DNA of 64,000 nt, from assembly GCA_947290775.1 (NCBI GenBank), contig CAMYPM010000008.1, forward strand, positions 6,930 to 70,929. Reading direction: 5' to 3'. This DNA comes from an uncultured Bacteroidales bacterium. Its GTDB lineage: Bacteria > Bacteroidota > Bacteroidia > Bacteroidales > Porphyromonadaceae. The notes under the pieces were generated by a model. That model was given only the letters and a program-made list of their open reading frames with translations. It was not told the DNA's origin and did no database searches. Made by a program: the position numbers and the translations under genes. Of this stretch, positions 38,255 through 47,371 are shown piece by piece; the stretch's first letter is position 1; every line of letters starts with the position of its first letter.

Positions 38255-39325
38255 ATGAATATGATGGATACAGAAGAGAAGTATCTCCACTTTCCCCCTT
38301 ACTCAGAGCGTGTATGGATAGATGTACGCTCTCCTGAAGAGTATGCCCACGGCCATATTCCCGGGGCACACAATATTCCCCTCTTTACGGACGAGGAGCG
38401 TGAGAAAGTAGGTACGACTTATGTAACAATCGGCAGGAACGAGGCCGTGACTGAGGGGTTAACCTATGTAGGGAATAAGCTGCACACCTTTGAGAGTCAA
38501 CTACTCTCTATCCTTCAAAAGGAGCAAAAAAGCAAGGTGATGGTCTACTGCGCAAGAGGAGGAATGCGTAGTGGGTCCATGGGCTGGCTATTCAAACTAT
38601 ACAACCACGATGTAGAGGTATTTCCGAGAGGATTTAGTGGCTTCAAGAAACTACTTCCTCAATACGTAGCAAAGATGAACAAATTGGTACTGCTGGATGG
38701 GCCAACCGGAGCAGGCAAAACCGATCTCCTCTTAGAGATGAAGAGAATGGGTGCTCAAGTGATTGACTTAGAAGGGATAGCACATCATAAAGGAAGTGCT
38801 TTCGGATACTATGCAGATCGCACCCAACCCACGAACGAAATGATATACAGTGAGATCGTGGTGCAGCTTAGTAGAATGGATATGTCGCGTCCCATATTTT
38901 TAGAGAGCGAAAGCAAGAAGATAGGCTCTCGAGAGGTACCGGATGTCCTATTTAATAAGATGCAAAATGGCTTTTTAATGACCATTGAATCCCCCAAAAA
39001 AGAGCGTATCAAACGAATTATGGATGGCTACAGCCAACTACCCCAAGAGATGCTCATAGAGGCTTTTGAGAAGATCAAAAAGCGATTAGGTACCAATGAG
39101 ATGCAGGAAGCCATTCGATTGGTACATGCCAAAGACTATCAAGGTGCTATCCAAATAGCTTTGCACTACTACGACAAGGCTTATGACCAGTCAGCAGAGA
39201 AGCTATGGAGGGGCCGGCACATTGGCAAGGTAATACACACTACGGAGAATACGGCAAAGATAGCCACAGAGATTATACAGACCACAGAACAATGGTTTTC
39301 TTCTTCTCACATAACCCCAAAATAA
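38255..39325 (+). CDS. selU: tRNA 2-selenouridine synthase
   Basis: Uses selenophosphate to replace sulfur of 2-thiouridine at the wobble position of some tRNAs. The 356-residue protein has an N-terminal rhodanese domain with the active-site Cys at about residue 99 (VMVYCARGGMRSG). A P-loop (GPTGAGKT, 149-156) sits in the C-terminal geranyl/selenation domain, and HHKGSAFG and FLESESKKIG follow. Two more in-frame ATGs lie just inside the first. It is transcribed away from the selD/yedF operon and is probably the main consumer of their product in this region. Confidence 0.95.
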   Translation: MNMMDTEEKYLHFPPYSERVWIDVRSPEEYAHGHIPGAHNIPLFTDEEREKVGTTYVTIGRNEAVTEGLTYVGNKLHTFESQLLSILQKEQKSKVMVYCARGGMRSGSMGWLFKLYNHDVEVFPRGFSGFKKLLPQYVAKMNKLVLLDGPTGAGKTDLLLEMKRMGAQVIDLEGIAHHKGSAFGYYADRTQPTNEMIYSEIVVQLSRMDMSRPIFLESESKKIGSREVPDVLFNKMQNGFLMTIESPKKERIKRIMDGYSQLPQEMLIEAFEKIKKRLGTNEMQEAIRLVHAKDYQGAIQIALHYYDKAYDQSAEKLWRGRHIGKVIHTTENTAKIATEIIQTTEQWFSSSHITPK

Positions 39326-39329
39326 GTTC

Positions 39330-39351
39330 AGATCTTTTGCTGTAAAGATCT
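39330..39351. repeat. Hairpin with GATCTTT-N6-AAAGATC core
   Basis: AGATCTTT and AAAGATCT around six bases (core 39331-39350). It shares its exact 14 fixed bases with 18545-18564 and 39375-39394 and starts 4 nt after the selU stop. Without a T-run, it is not a terminator by itself. Confidence 0.75.
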
Positions 39352-39364
39352 ATAAGTTTCAACT

Positions 39365-39409
39365 AATAGGTACAGATCTTTCCGTCGAAAGATCTGTACC
39401 TATTTTTTT
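39365..39409 (+). terminator. Terminator after selU with 17-bp perfect stem
   Basis: AATAGGTACAGATCTTT pairs perfectly with AAAGATCTGTACCTATT across a 6-nt loop, and the stem runs into a T-tract (39403-39409). Its apex is the GATCTTT-N6-AAAGATC core repeat, here used as a terminator stem. Confidence 0.85.
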
Positions 39410-39468
39410 ATCATGTCTTATGTCTGAATAAAGGAGTTGATTATAGGACATTAGGTATACAGAGATTC

Positions 39469-40692
39469 CTACTCCTCAACCAAGTCGCTATAATCCTCAA
39501 ATAAGAAGTCGTTGTAGGGATATCGCTTTACATGTATCTCCTTTACACGCTCATAGAGAGCTTGTTTAAGCTCATCAACGCCCTCCCCTGTACGTGCCGA
39601 AATGAAAAAGCAATCATCCTTCATCTTAGCCATCCAACTTTTCTGAAGATCACCGAGACTATAGTTTTCTCTTTCGAATGGGGTTAGATCATCCTCATCT
39701 TTCGGTTGCCAAGAAAAAGCATCCACTTTATTAAAGATCAACATGGAGGGACGCTCCTCTCCATTCAGTATATCCGCCAATGTATCTTCCACAATGGCAA
39801 TTTGTGATTCAAAATCAGGATGGGATATATCAACTATATGCAGCAGTAAGTCGGCTTCACGCACCTCGTCCAAAGTACTCTTGAAGCTCTCTATCAATTG
39901 GGTGGGAAGCTTTCGAATAAAGCCGACTGTATCGGAGAGTAGGAATGGCAAATTATAAAGCACTACTTTACGCACAGTAGTGTCTAAAGTAGCAAAGAGT
40001 TTGTTTTCCGCAAAAACATCGCTCTTGGCTATTCTATTCATCAATGTTGATTTACCAACGTTGGTATAGCCCACAAGAGCCACACGCACCATCTTACCCC
40101 GCCCTCTTCGCTGCTGACTTTTTTGTTGATCAATATGCTTCAGCTCCTCTTTTAGCTTGGCTATTCTAGTCAGTACGATTCGTCTGTCGGTTTCCAGCTG
40201 TGTTTCACCGGGCCCTCTCATACCCACACCTCCGCGCTGACGTTCCAAATGCGTCCACATACGGGTTAGACGAGGGAGCATATATTGGTATTCAGCTAAT
40301 TCTACTTGAGCTTTGGCATGTGCTGTTTGTGCACGCGTAGCAAAAATATCTAGGATCAGGGCAGTTCTATCCAATAGGCGAATCCCAATGGTACGCTCTA
40401 TATTGCGAATTTGATTGGGCGCAAGTTCATCATCAAATAGAGCTATTTCTATTTCATGATCTGATACATAGGCAGCGATTTCATCTAATTTACCCTTTCC
40501 TACATAGGTAACTGAATTCACTACATCTAACCTTTGTACAAATCGGGCCTTTTCTTTCATTCCGGCAGTCAAAGCGAGAAATGCCAATTCATCTAAGCAA
40601 TCAGCTACCTGTTGGTCGCTGGTACCGGGTTGTTGTACACTAACCAATATGGCAGACAACATGTTGGGATCAGTATCATTCTTTTCTTTCAT
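39469..40692 (-). CDS. hflX: GTPase HflX
   Basis: Ribosome-associated GTPase that helps split or rescue stalled ribosomes. The 407-residue protein has the N-terminal HflX domain with RLLDRTALILDIFATRAQTAHAKAQVELAE and GGVGMRGPGETQLETDRR, then the G domain: G1 GYTNVGKST, G3 DTVGF and G4 FNKVD. The length is ordinary. It is a single-gene unit between convergent selU and divergent ychF. A TAnnTTTG element lies only 5 nt before the ATG. Confidence 0.94.
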   Translation of the reverse strand: MKEKNDTDPNMLSAILVSVQQPGTSDQQVADCLDELAFLALTAGMKEKARFVQRLDVVNSVTYVGKGKLDEIAAYVSDHEIEIALFDDELAPNQIRNIERTIGIRLLDRTALILDIFATRAQTAHAKAQVELAEYQYMLPRLTRMWTHLERQRGGVGMRGPGETQLETDRRIVLTRIAKLKEELKHIDQQKSQQRRGRGKMVRVALVGYTNVGKSTLMNRIAKSDVFAENKLFATLDTTVRKVVLYNLPFLLSDTVGFIRKLPTQLIESFKSTLDEVREADLLLHIVDISHPDFESQIAIVEDTLADILNGEERPSMLIFNKVDAFSWQPKDEDDLTPFERENYSLGDLQKSWMAKMKDDCFFISARTGEGVDELKQALYERVKEIHVKRYPYNDFLFEDYSDLVEE

Positions 40693-40697
40693 CAGTA

Positions 40698-40705
40698 CAA
40701 AAATA
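40698..40705 (-). promoter_or_regulatory. Candidate promoter -7 element for hflX, 5 nt from the ATG
   Basis: On the - strand TATTTTTG is followed by TACTG and then ATG. Transcription starting at the usual distance would begin at or next to the start codon. Confidence 0.55.
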
Positions 40706-40867
40706 GCTATTTAACGACTTGTTGTATACTCTTGGCGCATACCACTTACCATAACGACAGTATTTTGCGCAATGATATTCTTTCCTTGTTCGCATCACTC
40801 TCTCAAATAGGGACTTTAATCACTACCATAGTGTAAGAGAAACATAGTGGATGACAAAGTAAATAAC

Positions 40868-40875
40868 TATTTTTG
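40868..40875 (+). promoter_or_regulatory. Candidate promoter -7 element for ychF
   Basis: TATTTTTG fits TAnnTTTG, 30 nt before the ychF ATG. Confidence 0.6.
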
Positions 40876-40905
40876 CAACGTTATAGAGAAGTAAGAAGAA
40901 AGAAA

Positions 40906-42009
40906 ATGTCACTGCGATGCGGAATAGTGGGGTTACCCAACGTGGGTAAGTCCACACTTTTTAATTGTCTGTCGAATGCGAAAGCGCAAGCGGCTAACTT
41001 CCCCTTTTGCACAATTGAGCCTAATGTGGGGGTTATAACCGTGCCGGATGAGCGTTTGAACAAGCTCGCCGAGCTTGATAAGCCCAAACGAGTGATACCC
41101 GCTACGGTAGAGATAGTGGATATAGCCGGACTCGTTAAAGGAGCAAGCAAGGGAGAAGGACTAGGCAATAAGTTTTTGGCTAACATACGTGAAACAGATG
41201 CTATTCTGCATGTAGTTCGCTGTTTTGAGGATGACAATGTGACCCACGTAGATGGGAGTATAGATCCCCTTCGAGATAAAGAAATTATAGACACGGAGCT
41301 ACAGCTAAAGGATCTGGAGACTATAGAAAGCAGGTTGGCAAAGGTGGAAAAGCAAGCCCAAACAGGTGGAGATAAGCAAGCCGCTCTCTTAGCTAACGTA
41401 CTTCGTGCGTATCATGAAGTGCTTATACAAGGAAAGAATGCCCGCACAGTAACGTTTGACAAGCAAGAAGAACAAGAAGCTGCAAAGGGACTTTTTCTTC
41501 TCTCTGCAAAGCCTGTCCTATATGTTTGTAATGTAAACGATGCAGATGCAGTGAAAGGCAATAAGTATACAAAACTTATTGCTGATGCAGCGCAAAGCGA
41601 AGGAGCGGAGATGATGATCGTAGCCGCTAAGACAGAGAGCGAAATTGCTGAGTTTGAGGATTACGAGGAGCGCAAAGTATTCTTAGAGGAATTAGGACTT
41701 GAGGAGAGTGGGGTTAGTCGCTTGATTAGGAGTGCCTATCATTTGCTTAATTTAGAGACTTTTTTTACCACAGGAAGCGATGAATCTCGAGCTTGGACCT
41801 TTCACAAAGGCAGTAAAGCCCCTCAGTGTGCAGGGGTTATCCATACCGACTTTGAGCGCGGCTTCATACGAGCAGAGGTAATTAAGTATGAAGATTACAT
41901 TACTTATGGAAGCGAAGCTGCGATCCGAGAAGCCGGTAAAATGAATATTGAAGGAAAAGATTATGTAGTGCAAGATGGTGACATAATGCACTTCCGTTTC
42001 AATGTTTGA
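40906..42009 (+). CDS. ychF: Ribosome-binding ATPase YchF/Obg-like
   Basis: An OLA1/YchF P-loop ATPase that binds ribosomes. The 367-residue product starts MSLRCGIVGLPNVGKSTLFN; an in-frame TTG at 40873 is inside the promoter and is rejected. Further motifs are NFPFCTIEPNVG, DIAGLVKGASKGEGLGNKFL and the TGS domain toward the end (LIRSAYHLLNLETFFTTG, then HTDFERGFIRAEV). The gene is 8 nt overlapped by the acetyltransferase gene. Confidence 0.96.
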   Translation: MSLRCGIVGLPNVGKSTLFNCLSNAKAQAANFPFCTIEPNVGVITVPDERLNKLAELDKPKRVIPATVEIVDIAGLVKGASKGEGLGNKFLANIRETDAILHVVRCFEDDNVTHVDGSIDPLRDKEIIDTELQLKDLETIESRLAKVEKQAQTGGDKQAALLANVLRAYHEVLIQGKNARTVTFDKQEEQEAAKGLFLLSAKPVLYVCNVNDADAVKGNKYTKLIADAAQSEGAEMMIVAAKTESEIAEFEDYEERKVFLEELGLEESGVSRLIRSAYHLLNLETFFTTGSDESRAWTFHKGSKAPQCAGVIHTDFERGFIRAEVIKYEDYITYGSEAAIREAGKMNIEGKDYVVQDGDIMHFRFNV

Positions 42010-42592
42010 CAACTACCCTTTCCATAGCGAGGAAGAAAAGAAGTCACTGAGCTGTGAATGGTACCGTTCAAGCAGTGATCCGTACTTGATGGATATATAC
42101 CATCAAGCTCGTTCGCTCTGCTTTCAGCTAAACAGTACTCCTCCGGATGATCAGACTATCCGTCTACAGCTCTTAAGGAAGTTACTTTACCATTTAGGAA
42201 AAGAAACAACCATCGTGGGACCTTTTTTCTGTGATGTGGGTCAACACACCGCTATTGGAGCACATTGCTTCATCAATGCCTACACAACGATCTTAGATGG
42301 AGCTTTTGTAAGCATAGGTGACAATGTATTTATTGCACCACATGTAGGTATCTATACGAATACCCACCCTATAGAAGACGTGGCTATGCGCAATGCAGGT
42401 TACGAGCAATCGCTCCCAATTACCATAGAGAATGATGTATGGATTGGTGCAGGTGCGATTATCTTAGCAGGGGTTACGATAGGGAAACAATCTGTTATTG
42501 GAGCCGGCAGTGTGGTTACCCACGATGTACCAGCTCACTCAGTAGTAGCAGGAAATCCGGCAAGAATAATACGACATATTGTACACGCTTAA
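42002..42592 (+). CDS. Hexapeptide-repeat sugar O-acetyltransferase (Maa/LacA-like)
   Basis: A 196-residue left-handed beta-helix acetyltransferase that would use acetyl-CoA to acetylate a sugar hydroxyl. The N-terminal helical part (YRSSSDPYLMDIYHQARSLC) precedes hexapeptide repeats with the active-site His in IGDNVFIAPHVGIYTNTHP and NDVWIGAGAIILAGVTIG. The sugar substrate is not determinable; maltose, galactoside and nodulation acetyltransferases share this pattern. It overlaps ychF by 8 nt and lies 9 nt before ansA. Confidence 0.9.
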   Translation: MFDNYPFHSEEEKKSLSCEWYRSSSDPYLMDIYHQARSLCFQLNSTPPDDQTIRLQLLRKLLYHLGKETTIVGPFFCDVGQHTAIGAHCFINAYTTILDGAFVSIGDNVFIAPHVGIYTNTHPIEDVAMRNAGYEQSLPITIENDVWIGAGAIILAGVTIGKQSVIGAGSVVTHDVPAHSVVAGNPARIIRHIVHA

Positions 42593-42601
42593 CGAATCTC
42601 A

Positions 42602-43663
42602 ATGTATATGAAACAGGCAAATAACTCAACCACACCACGCATATTACTGATATATACGGGCGGAACTATTGGCATGATTGAGAATCCTGAAACAGGGAGA
42701 CTACAGGCTTTTAAATTTGCTTTCCTTGAGGAAAACATGCCTGAGCTTAAGCGTCTCTCCTTCAATGTAGACAGCATCCAATTCGCTCCTCCCGTTGATT
42801 CCTCCAACATCACCATATCCCATTGGTTAGAGTTGGCTGAGATCATTGAGAGCAGGCAAAATGATTATGATGGATTTGTCGTTTTGCATGGTACTGACAC
42901 CATGAGCTACACCTCATCGGCACTCAGCTTCCTCCTAAAGGGATTGGGAAAGCCGGTAATTCTTACCGGAAGCCAGCTACCTATTGGACGCTTGCGTACT
43001 GACGGGAAGGAAAACCTTCTCACCGCTTTACAAATAGCAGCTGCCCGTGACGAGCAGGGGAAACCAATGGTACCAGAGGTATGCATATACTTCAACACGA
43101 ATCTAATGCGTGGGAATAGAACGGTTAAAGTCAGTGCCGATCAGTTTGATGCCTTCGTATCGTACAACTATCCCATTCTAGCTCATGCAGGTATCGATAT
43201 CTGCTTCAATACTAAACACATACAACACCAAGAAGACAGCTTCGGATTTACTACACGTAGGGCTTTAGAGCGCAATATATCTTTACTACATCTATTTCCC
43301 GGTATTACAGAAGAGGTTGTGCGCTCCATTCTTACAGCCCCCAAACTTCGAGGGGTTGTATTAGAGAGCTATGGGAGTGGCAATGCACCTACCGAGGATT
43401 GGTTCATCAATCTACTCCAAGACGCCATAAAAAAAGAGATAGTGATCGTGAATGTGACGCAATGCCAAACCGGAAGTGTGGAAATGAACCGCTATGAAAC
43501 AGGAGCTAGACTGGCAGAGATTGGGGTTGCCTCAGGATATGATATGACCAGCGAAACAGCGATTACCAAGTTGATGTTTCTATTAGCCCAATCACTTACT
43601 CCCCAAGAGGTTGCCTTCCATATGGAGCACTCCATCTGTGGAGAGCTAACACGTAATGACTGA
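42602..43663 (+). CDS. ansA: L-asparaginase, type I (cytoplasmic)
   Basis: Hydrolyses asparagine to aspartate and ammonia. The 353-residue protein has the first catalytic Thr in LIYTGGTIGMIENP and the second in LHGTDTMSYTSSALSFLL; ILTGSQLPIG follows. There is no signal peptide, so it is the cytoplasmic type. The ATG is preceded by no Shine-Dalgarno, and a second ATG lies at codon 3. It ends inside the start of the MBL gene (8-nt overlap). Confidence 0.93.
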   Translation: MYMKQANNSTTPRILLIYTGGTIGMIENPETGRLQAFKFAFLEENMPELKRLSFNVDSIQFAPPVDSSNITISHWLELAEIIESRQNDYDGFVVLHGTDTMSYTSSALSFLLKGLGKPVILTGSQLPIGRLRTDGKENLLTALQIAAARDEQGKPMVPEVCIYFNTNLMRGNRTVKVSADQFDAFVSYNYPILAHAGIDICFNTKHIQHQEDSFGFTTRRALERNISLLHLFPGITEEVVRSILTAPKLRGVVLESYGSGNAPTEDWFINLLQDAIKKEIVIVNVTQCQTGSVEMNRYETGARLAEIGVASGYDMTSETAITKLMFLLAQSLTPQEVAFHMEHSICGELTRND

Positions 43664-44462
43664 TTCACAAAGCATTGTCAAATTCATGAGCATAGGGAGC
43701 GGTAGCAGTGGCAATTGCTACTGCTTTGCTATGAATGAAGGGTTATTACTCCTTGATGTAGGCTTACCCATTCGCACGATCAAACACGCATTAGAAAAAG
43801 AGGGTTATGGATTAGATGATATTAAAGCCATATTGGTGACCCATGAGCATAGTGATCATACCCGCTCCCTTTTTCGTCTTGCCAATGCAAGTAAAATACC
43901 GATTTACGGAAAGAAGCTACTATTCAGTGCCTTAGATCGCTTAAGACAGAAGCCCATTCCCGTCTCACAGCGTGTATATATAGAAAGCGAGTCGCCGTTT
44001 GAGCTAATGGGCGCCTCAATAATTCCGTTTGACATACCTCATGACAGCTTGAGTAACGTGGGGTACCTCCTACGATTTCCGCATACCTCTATTGGGATTA
44101 TTAGTGACGCGGGCTATGTTACTCCCCTCATAAGGCAGTATGCGGCCATGGCAGATTATTTGGTGTTGGAAGCAAACTATGACCCCGGGATGTTGATCTA
44201 TGGTAAATATCCACCTGAATTAAAAGCACGAATAGCAAGTAAAAATGGGCATCTCAGCAACGAAGACGCAGCTATCTTTCTTGCCTCATTAGACCCCAAG
44301 AAACTTAAACACGTTTGGCTCTGCCATCTAAGTCGAGAGAACAATACACACGAAAAGTGCCGTGAAACATTTTCCACCTTTTGCGATGAAATTTTTCAAG
44401 GACGTGATTACCTCTCTATTCTTCCTCGCTTTGATGCAACGGATCTAATTCCACTGCTATGA
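43656..44462 (+). CDS. Metallo-beta-lactamase fold hydrolase, YycJ-like
   Basis: A 268-residue MBL-fold protein, probably a nuclease. The metal-binding HxHxDH is in VTHEHSDHTRSL near residue 63; an early SGSSGNCY and a later DAGYVTPLIRQYAAMADYLVLEANYD supply the rest of the site. WLCHLSRENNTHEKC near 230 carries the last His. YycJ/WalJ-type proteins have been tied to DNA processing, which is a family-level inference. Overlaps ansA by 8 nt. Confidence 0.87.
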   Translation: MTDSQSIVKFMSIGSGSSGNCYCFAMNEGLLLLDVGLPIRTIKHALEKEGYGLDDIKAILVTHEHSDHTRSLFRLANASKIPIYGKKLLFSALDRLRQKPIPVSQRVYIESESPFELMGASIIPFDIPHDSLSNVGYLLRFPHTSIGIISDAGYVTPLIRQYAAMADYLVLEANYDPGMLIYGKYPPELKARIASKNGHLSNEDAAIFLASLDPKKLKHVWLCHLSRENNTHEKCRETFSTFCDEIFQGRDYLSILPRFDATDLIPLL

Positions 44463-44573
44463 AATGTTTTTGCGGATTGATCAAAGAGAGTTTTTCCATT
44501 ATCTTTAAATCAAACGACAAAACTACCAACTGTTCATATTTGCAAAAAGTAAACAAAAACACATAGAGATAGA

Positions 44574-46547
44574 ATGACAGGCACTATCCGATGCTTATGG
44601 GTATCTATACTACTATTATTCAGTTGGATACAAATTGCTTTTTCCCAGCAGGAAAATACTGTTTCTCCGCCCCCAACTCCTTCTACGGAAGAAATAATGA
44701 GAATCATAGAGGACGGCTATGTGGCAGAAGATGCCATATCCGACTTTTTGGATCTCTCCGGAGCGGGCAAGCTTCCTACGCCTTCTGCGCCCTCCTATAA
44801 CGTGAATCTTATTTCTATTGATGAGCTTAGAGAGCACTTAGGTGCTGATAGTATCCAAGCGGCTGCGTTGGTAACTTATCGTCATCAGAAAGGAGGTAGA
44901 ATACGCTCTGTCTCTGAATTAAAACTAATCCCCTATTGGGATAAGAAAACTATTGACCGGATAGCTCCTCATCTATCCTTCGAGTATACGTCCGACAAAC
45001 AACAGAACAAAGTAAAGGGAGAAGCTATCATAAGCTTATCTGCTCCCTTTATGTCAAAGCCTAGTGCTCCTATAGAATACTTAGGTCCATCATACGAAAC
45101 ACAGGTGCGTATAAGGGGACAGGTAGCAAATTTACAGTATGGGCTTCTAGCAGACAAAGACCGATACGAACCTATCTTCTCACATGGGACGAAAGGATTT
45201 GATTCCTATGGGATTCATATAACTTATATTTCCGACAAAGGACTCCTGAGAAAAATGATCATAGGAGACTACGGGTTAGATTGGGGATTAGGTCTGATTG
45301 CCCGCAATAGCTTCATGCGGGGTATTATTCCTTACAGTAAGACAATTAAGCGTTCTAAAGGGATACTACCCATACTGACAGATAATTATAATGCGCACCT
45401 ACGAGGTGCTGCCATAGAGCTCGGGCATAAAGAAGTGTCGCTCACTTTTTCTTATTCACGCCAACATTTAGATGGTGCTTATGACCAAAGGCATAATACT
45501 ATTATAAGGCTACGCCCCGAACTTCCTCATCGCACAGAGCAAGATCTACAACTACGCCACAAGGTGATAGAGCAAAGCTATGCAGGACGTGTACAATGGG
45601 AGCGGAGCACCTTCAGAATCGGGGTAAACGGAATTTTAATTAACTGGGATGGAGCTTACCTAAGTTATATGCCCGGTTACTTTTCGCATCCTTCCTTTCA
45701 CAATAAAATGAAGCATTCTCTTGTTTCCGCAGATAGCTATTGGATATCTCTTGATGGACGACTCTCATTTGCTGCAGAGGCTGCTTTATCAGATAGCAAG
45801 GGCTTCGCTGCTGTTGCTACGGGTCGTTATAATGCAGGAAGTAGGGGATCTCTTTTCATCGCTATAAGACACTTATCAGCCGACTACATCTCCCGAAGAG
45901 GCAATTCTCTCACACGTTTTACAACTCTCGGGAATGAGCAAGGTGCCTTTATTCGTTACTCTACCCCACTGCCATATTACCTTACGATTGACAGTTATCT
46001 CGATTTGTATCGTTCTCTCCATCCAAGGCATAACAAAGAAGACAAGACAAGGGGACTAATTCTTTCCTCTACACTTACTTATGCCCGCAATGAACAAGGG
46101 AGAATATATACCACCTATACTTATCGGAAAGAGAATGATGCAAATGCCTACTTTAGGGTGCTTTTAGGAACTGACTGGTTTCTTTCTCCGAAATGGAAGT
46201 TACGATTTATCGGGCAATACAAAAGAGTTGGTGAAAATTCTAAAGGGGCTATGCTCTCCGCACAAGCTACCTACCATCCGTCACACACTCTTAAAGTGAA
46301 TCTGCTTGGGGCTATCTTTAGTACCTCCGACTTTGCCTCTCGCACCTACTTGTATATACCCCGCGTTCGCTTTACAAAAGGGCAAATGATGTACTACGGA
46401 AGAGGAGGATTAGTAAGTCTTTCCTCTTCACTACGAGTTAAGAATTGGAATGTTGAAGGAGCTATTGGCTACATTAGTACCTCAAAATCACTCAAAGGAA
46501 CACCAAGTAGCTTTGAAGGAGCCGTTTCGTTTTCCTACCACTACTAA
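44574..46547 (+). CDS. Exported helix-hairpin-helix protein with predicted outer-membrane barrel
   Basis: A 657-residue protein with a signal peptide (hydrophobic 8-22, IAFSQ cleavage). A ComEA-like helix-hairpin-helix region follows at about 70-135 (NVNLISIDELREHLGADSIQAAALVTYR... VSELKLIPYWDKKTIDRIAPHLSFEY). The remaining 500 residues are alternating-polarity strands ending in an aromatic residue (FSYHY), typical of an outer-membrane beta-barrel. It is a Bacteroidota family without established function; a DNA-binding or uptake role suggested by ComEA is speculative. A 111-nt gap with a TATCTTTA (44500-44507) precedes it. Confidence 0.75.
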   Translation: MTGTIRCLWVSILLLFSWIQIAFSQQENTVSPPPTPSTEEIMRIIEDGYVAEDAISDFLDLSGAGKLPTPSAPSYNVNLISIDELREHLGADSIQAAALVTYRHQKGGRIRSVSELKLIPYWDKKTIDRIAPHLSFEYTSDKQQNKVKGEAIISLSAPFMSKPSAPIEYLGPSYETQVRIRGQVANLQYGLLADKDRYEPIFSHGTKGFDSYGIHITYISDKGLLRKMIIGDYGLDWGLGLIARNSFMRGIIPYSKTIKRSKGILPILTDNYNAHLRGAAIELGHKEVSLTFSYSRQHLDGAYDQRHNTIIRLRPELPHRTEQDLQLRHKVIEQSYAGRVQWERSTFRIGVNGILINWDGAYLSYMPGYFSHPSFHNKMKHSLVSADSYWISLDGRLSFAAEAALSDSKGFAAVATGRYNAGSRGSLFIAIRHLSADYISRRGNSLTRFTTLGNEQGAFIRYSTPLPYYLTIDSYLDLYRSLHPRHNKEDKTRGLILSSTLTYARNEQGRIYTTYTYRKENDANAYFRVLLGTDWFLSPKWKLRFIGQYKRVGENSKGAMLSAQATYHPSHTLKVNLLGAIFSTSDFASRTYLYIPRVRFTKGQMMYYGRGGLVSLSSSLRVKNWNVEGAIGYISTSKSLKGTPSSFEGAVSFSYHY

Positions 46548-46561
46548 AGCTTTTATACCTC

Positions 46562-47245
46562 ATGATTCGCATAATAATAAAAGGCATACTCATATCCTTA
46601 GCCATATCGGTTGATGCTTTCACTGTTGCTATGGTAGAGGGTTTACACATTCACGGCAAACACCGAACAAGACAATTGTTTCAATTAGCCTTCTTCTTTT
46701 GTGTCACCAACGTGGCAATATTTATTATCGGATATTTGTTAGGGGCATCTATCGCCTCTACTTTCGATTCTATTGACCATTGGGTTGCATTTGGTCTGCT
46801 CCTTCTTGTGGCATTACACATGCTGTATGATGTTATTTTCAGCAAGAAGAATAAGAAGGAACCTACTCTTATGAGAAAGAATGACAGCTTTTCAGAAGTT
46901 CAAAAAAAGTTCAAATCACGACGTATGCTTCTGTTGTCATTAGCCATTGGAGTAGATGCTTTTGCGGTAGGTCTTAGTTATTCTCTCTCGGGAGATCCTC
47001 TATGGCTACACTCATTTATTTTCTTTTTGATCACATTTATTATATGCTTTGTAGGAGGTTGGTTAGGTGGCCAGATCAAGCAGCGTTATGTGAAGATAGC
47101 AGAAGTTGTGGGAGCTGTCGTACTTGTTCTAATAGGGATAAGTATCCTTATTGAGCACACGTCTCCCGATAGAGAGATCATGAAGCCTCAAACAGAAATC
47201 TATCTGATGCAATCTTATCAAAGAGATATTAATAAGGATCAGTAG
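46562..47245 (+). CDS. mntP: Manganese efflux pump MntP family
   Basis: A 227-residue inner-membrane protein with six predicted helices arranged as two repeats. Each repeat opens with the conserved acidic motif, SVDAFTVAMVEGL near residues 17-29 and GVDAFAVGLSYSL near 137-149, and the cytoplasmic loop between (about 85-120) is basic. This matches MntP manganese exporters. The C-terminus is longer than in E. coli. It follows the helix-hairpin-helix gene after 14 nt, and the next gene has its own promoter. Confidence 0.88.
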   Translation: MIRIIIKGILISLAISVDAFTVAMVEGLHIHGKHRTRQLFQLAFFFCVTNVAIFIIGYLLGASIASTFDSIDHWVAFGLLLLVALHMLYDVIFSKKNKKEPTLMRKNDSFSEVQKKFKSRRMLLLSLAIGVDAFAVGLSYSLSGDPLWLHSFIFFLITFIICFVGGWLGGQIKQRYVKIAEVVGAVVLVLIGISILIEHTSPDREIMKPQTEIYLMQSYQRDINKDQ

Positions 47246-47357
47246 CCACTTAGACCATAATACCCACAGAGCATAGATTATTGTCAACAGATACGCCTAA
47301 ATGAGAAATACCCCATTTTGCCCTTGATATGCAAGTCGACATTTTGGATGAAAAGAG

Positions 47358-47365
47358 TAACTTTG
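47358..47365 (+). promoter_or_regulatory. Candidate promoter -7 element for nrnA, 6 nt from the ATG
   Basis: TAACTTTG is followed by TGTACC and ATG at 47372. The expected start point coincides with the start codon, suggesting a leaderless transcript. Confidence 0.6.
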
Positions 47366-47371
47366 TGTACC

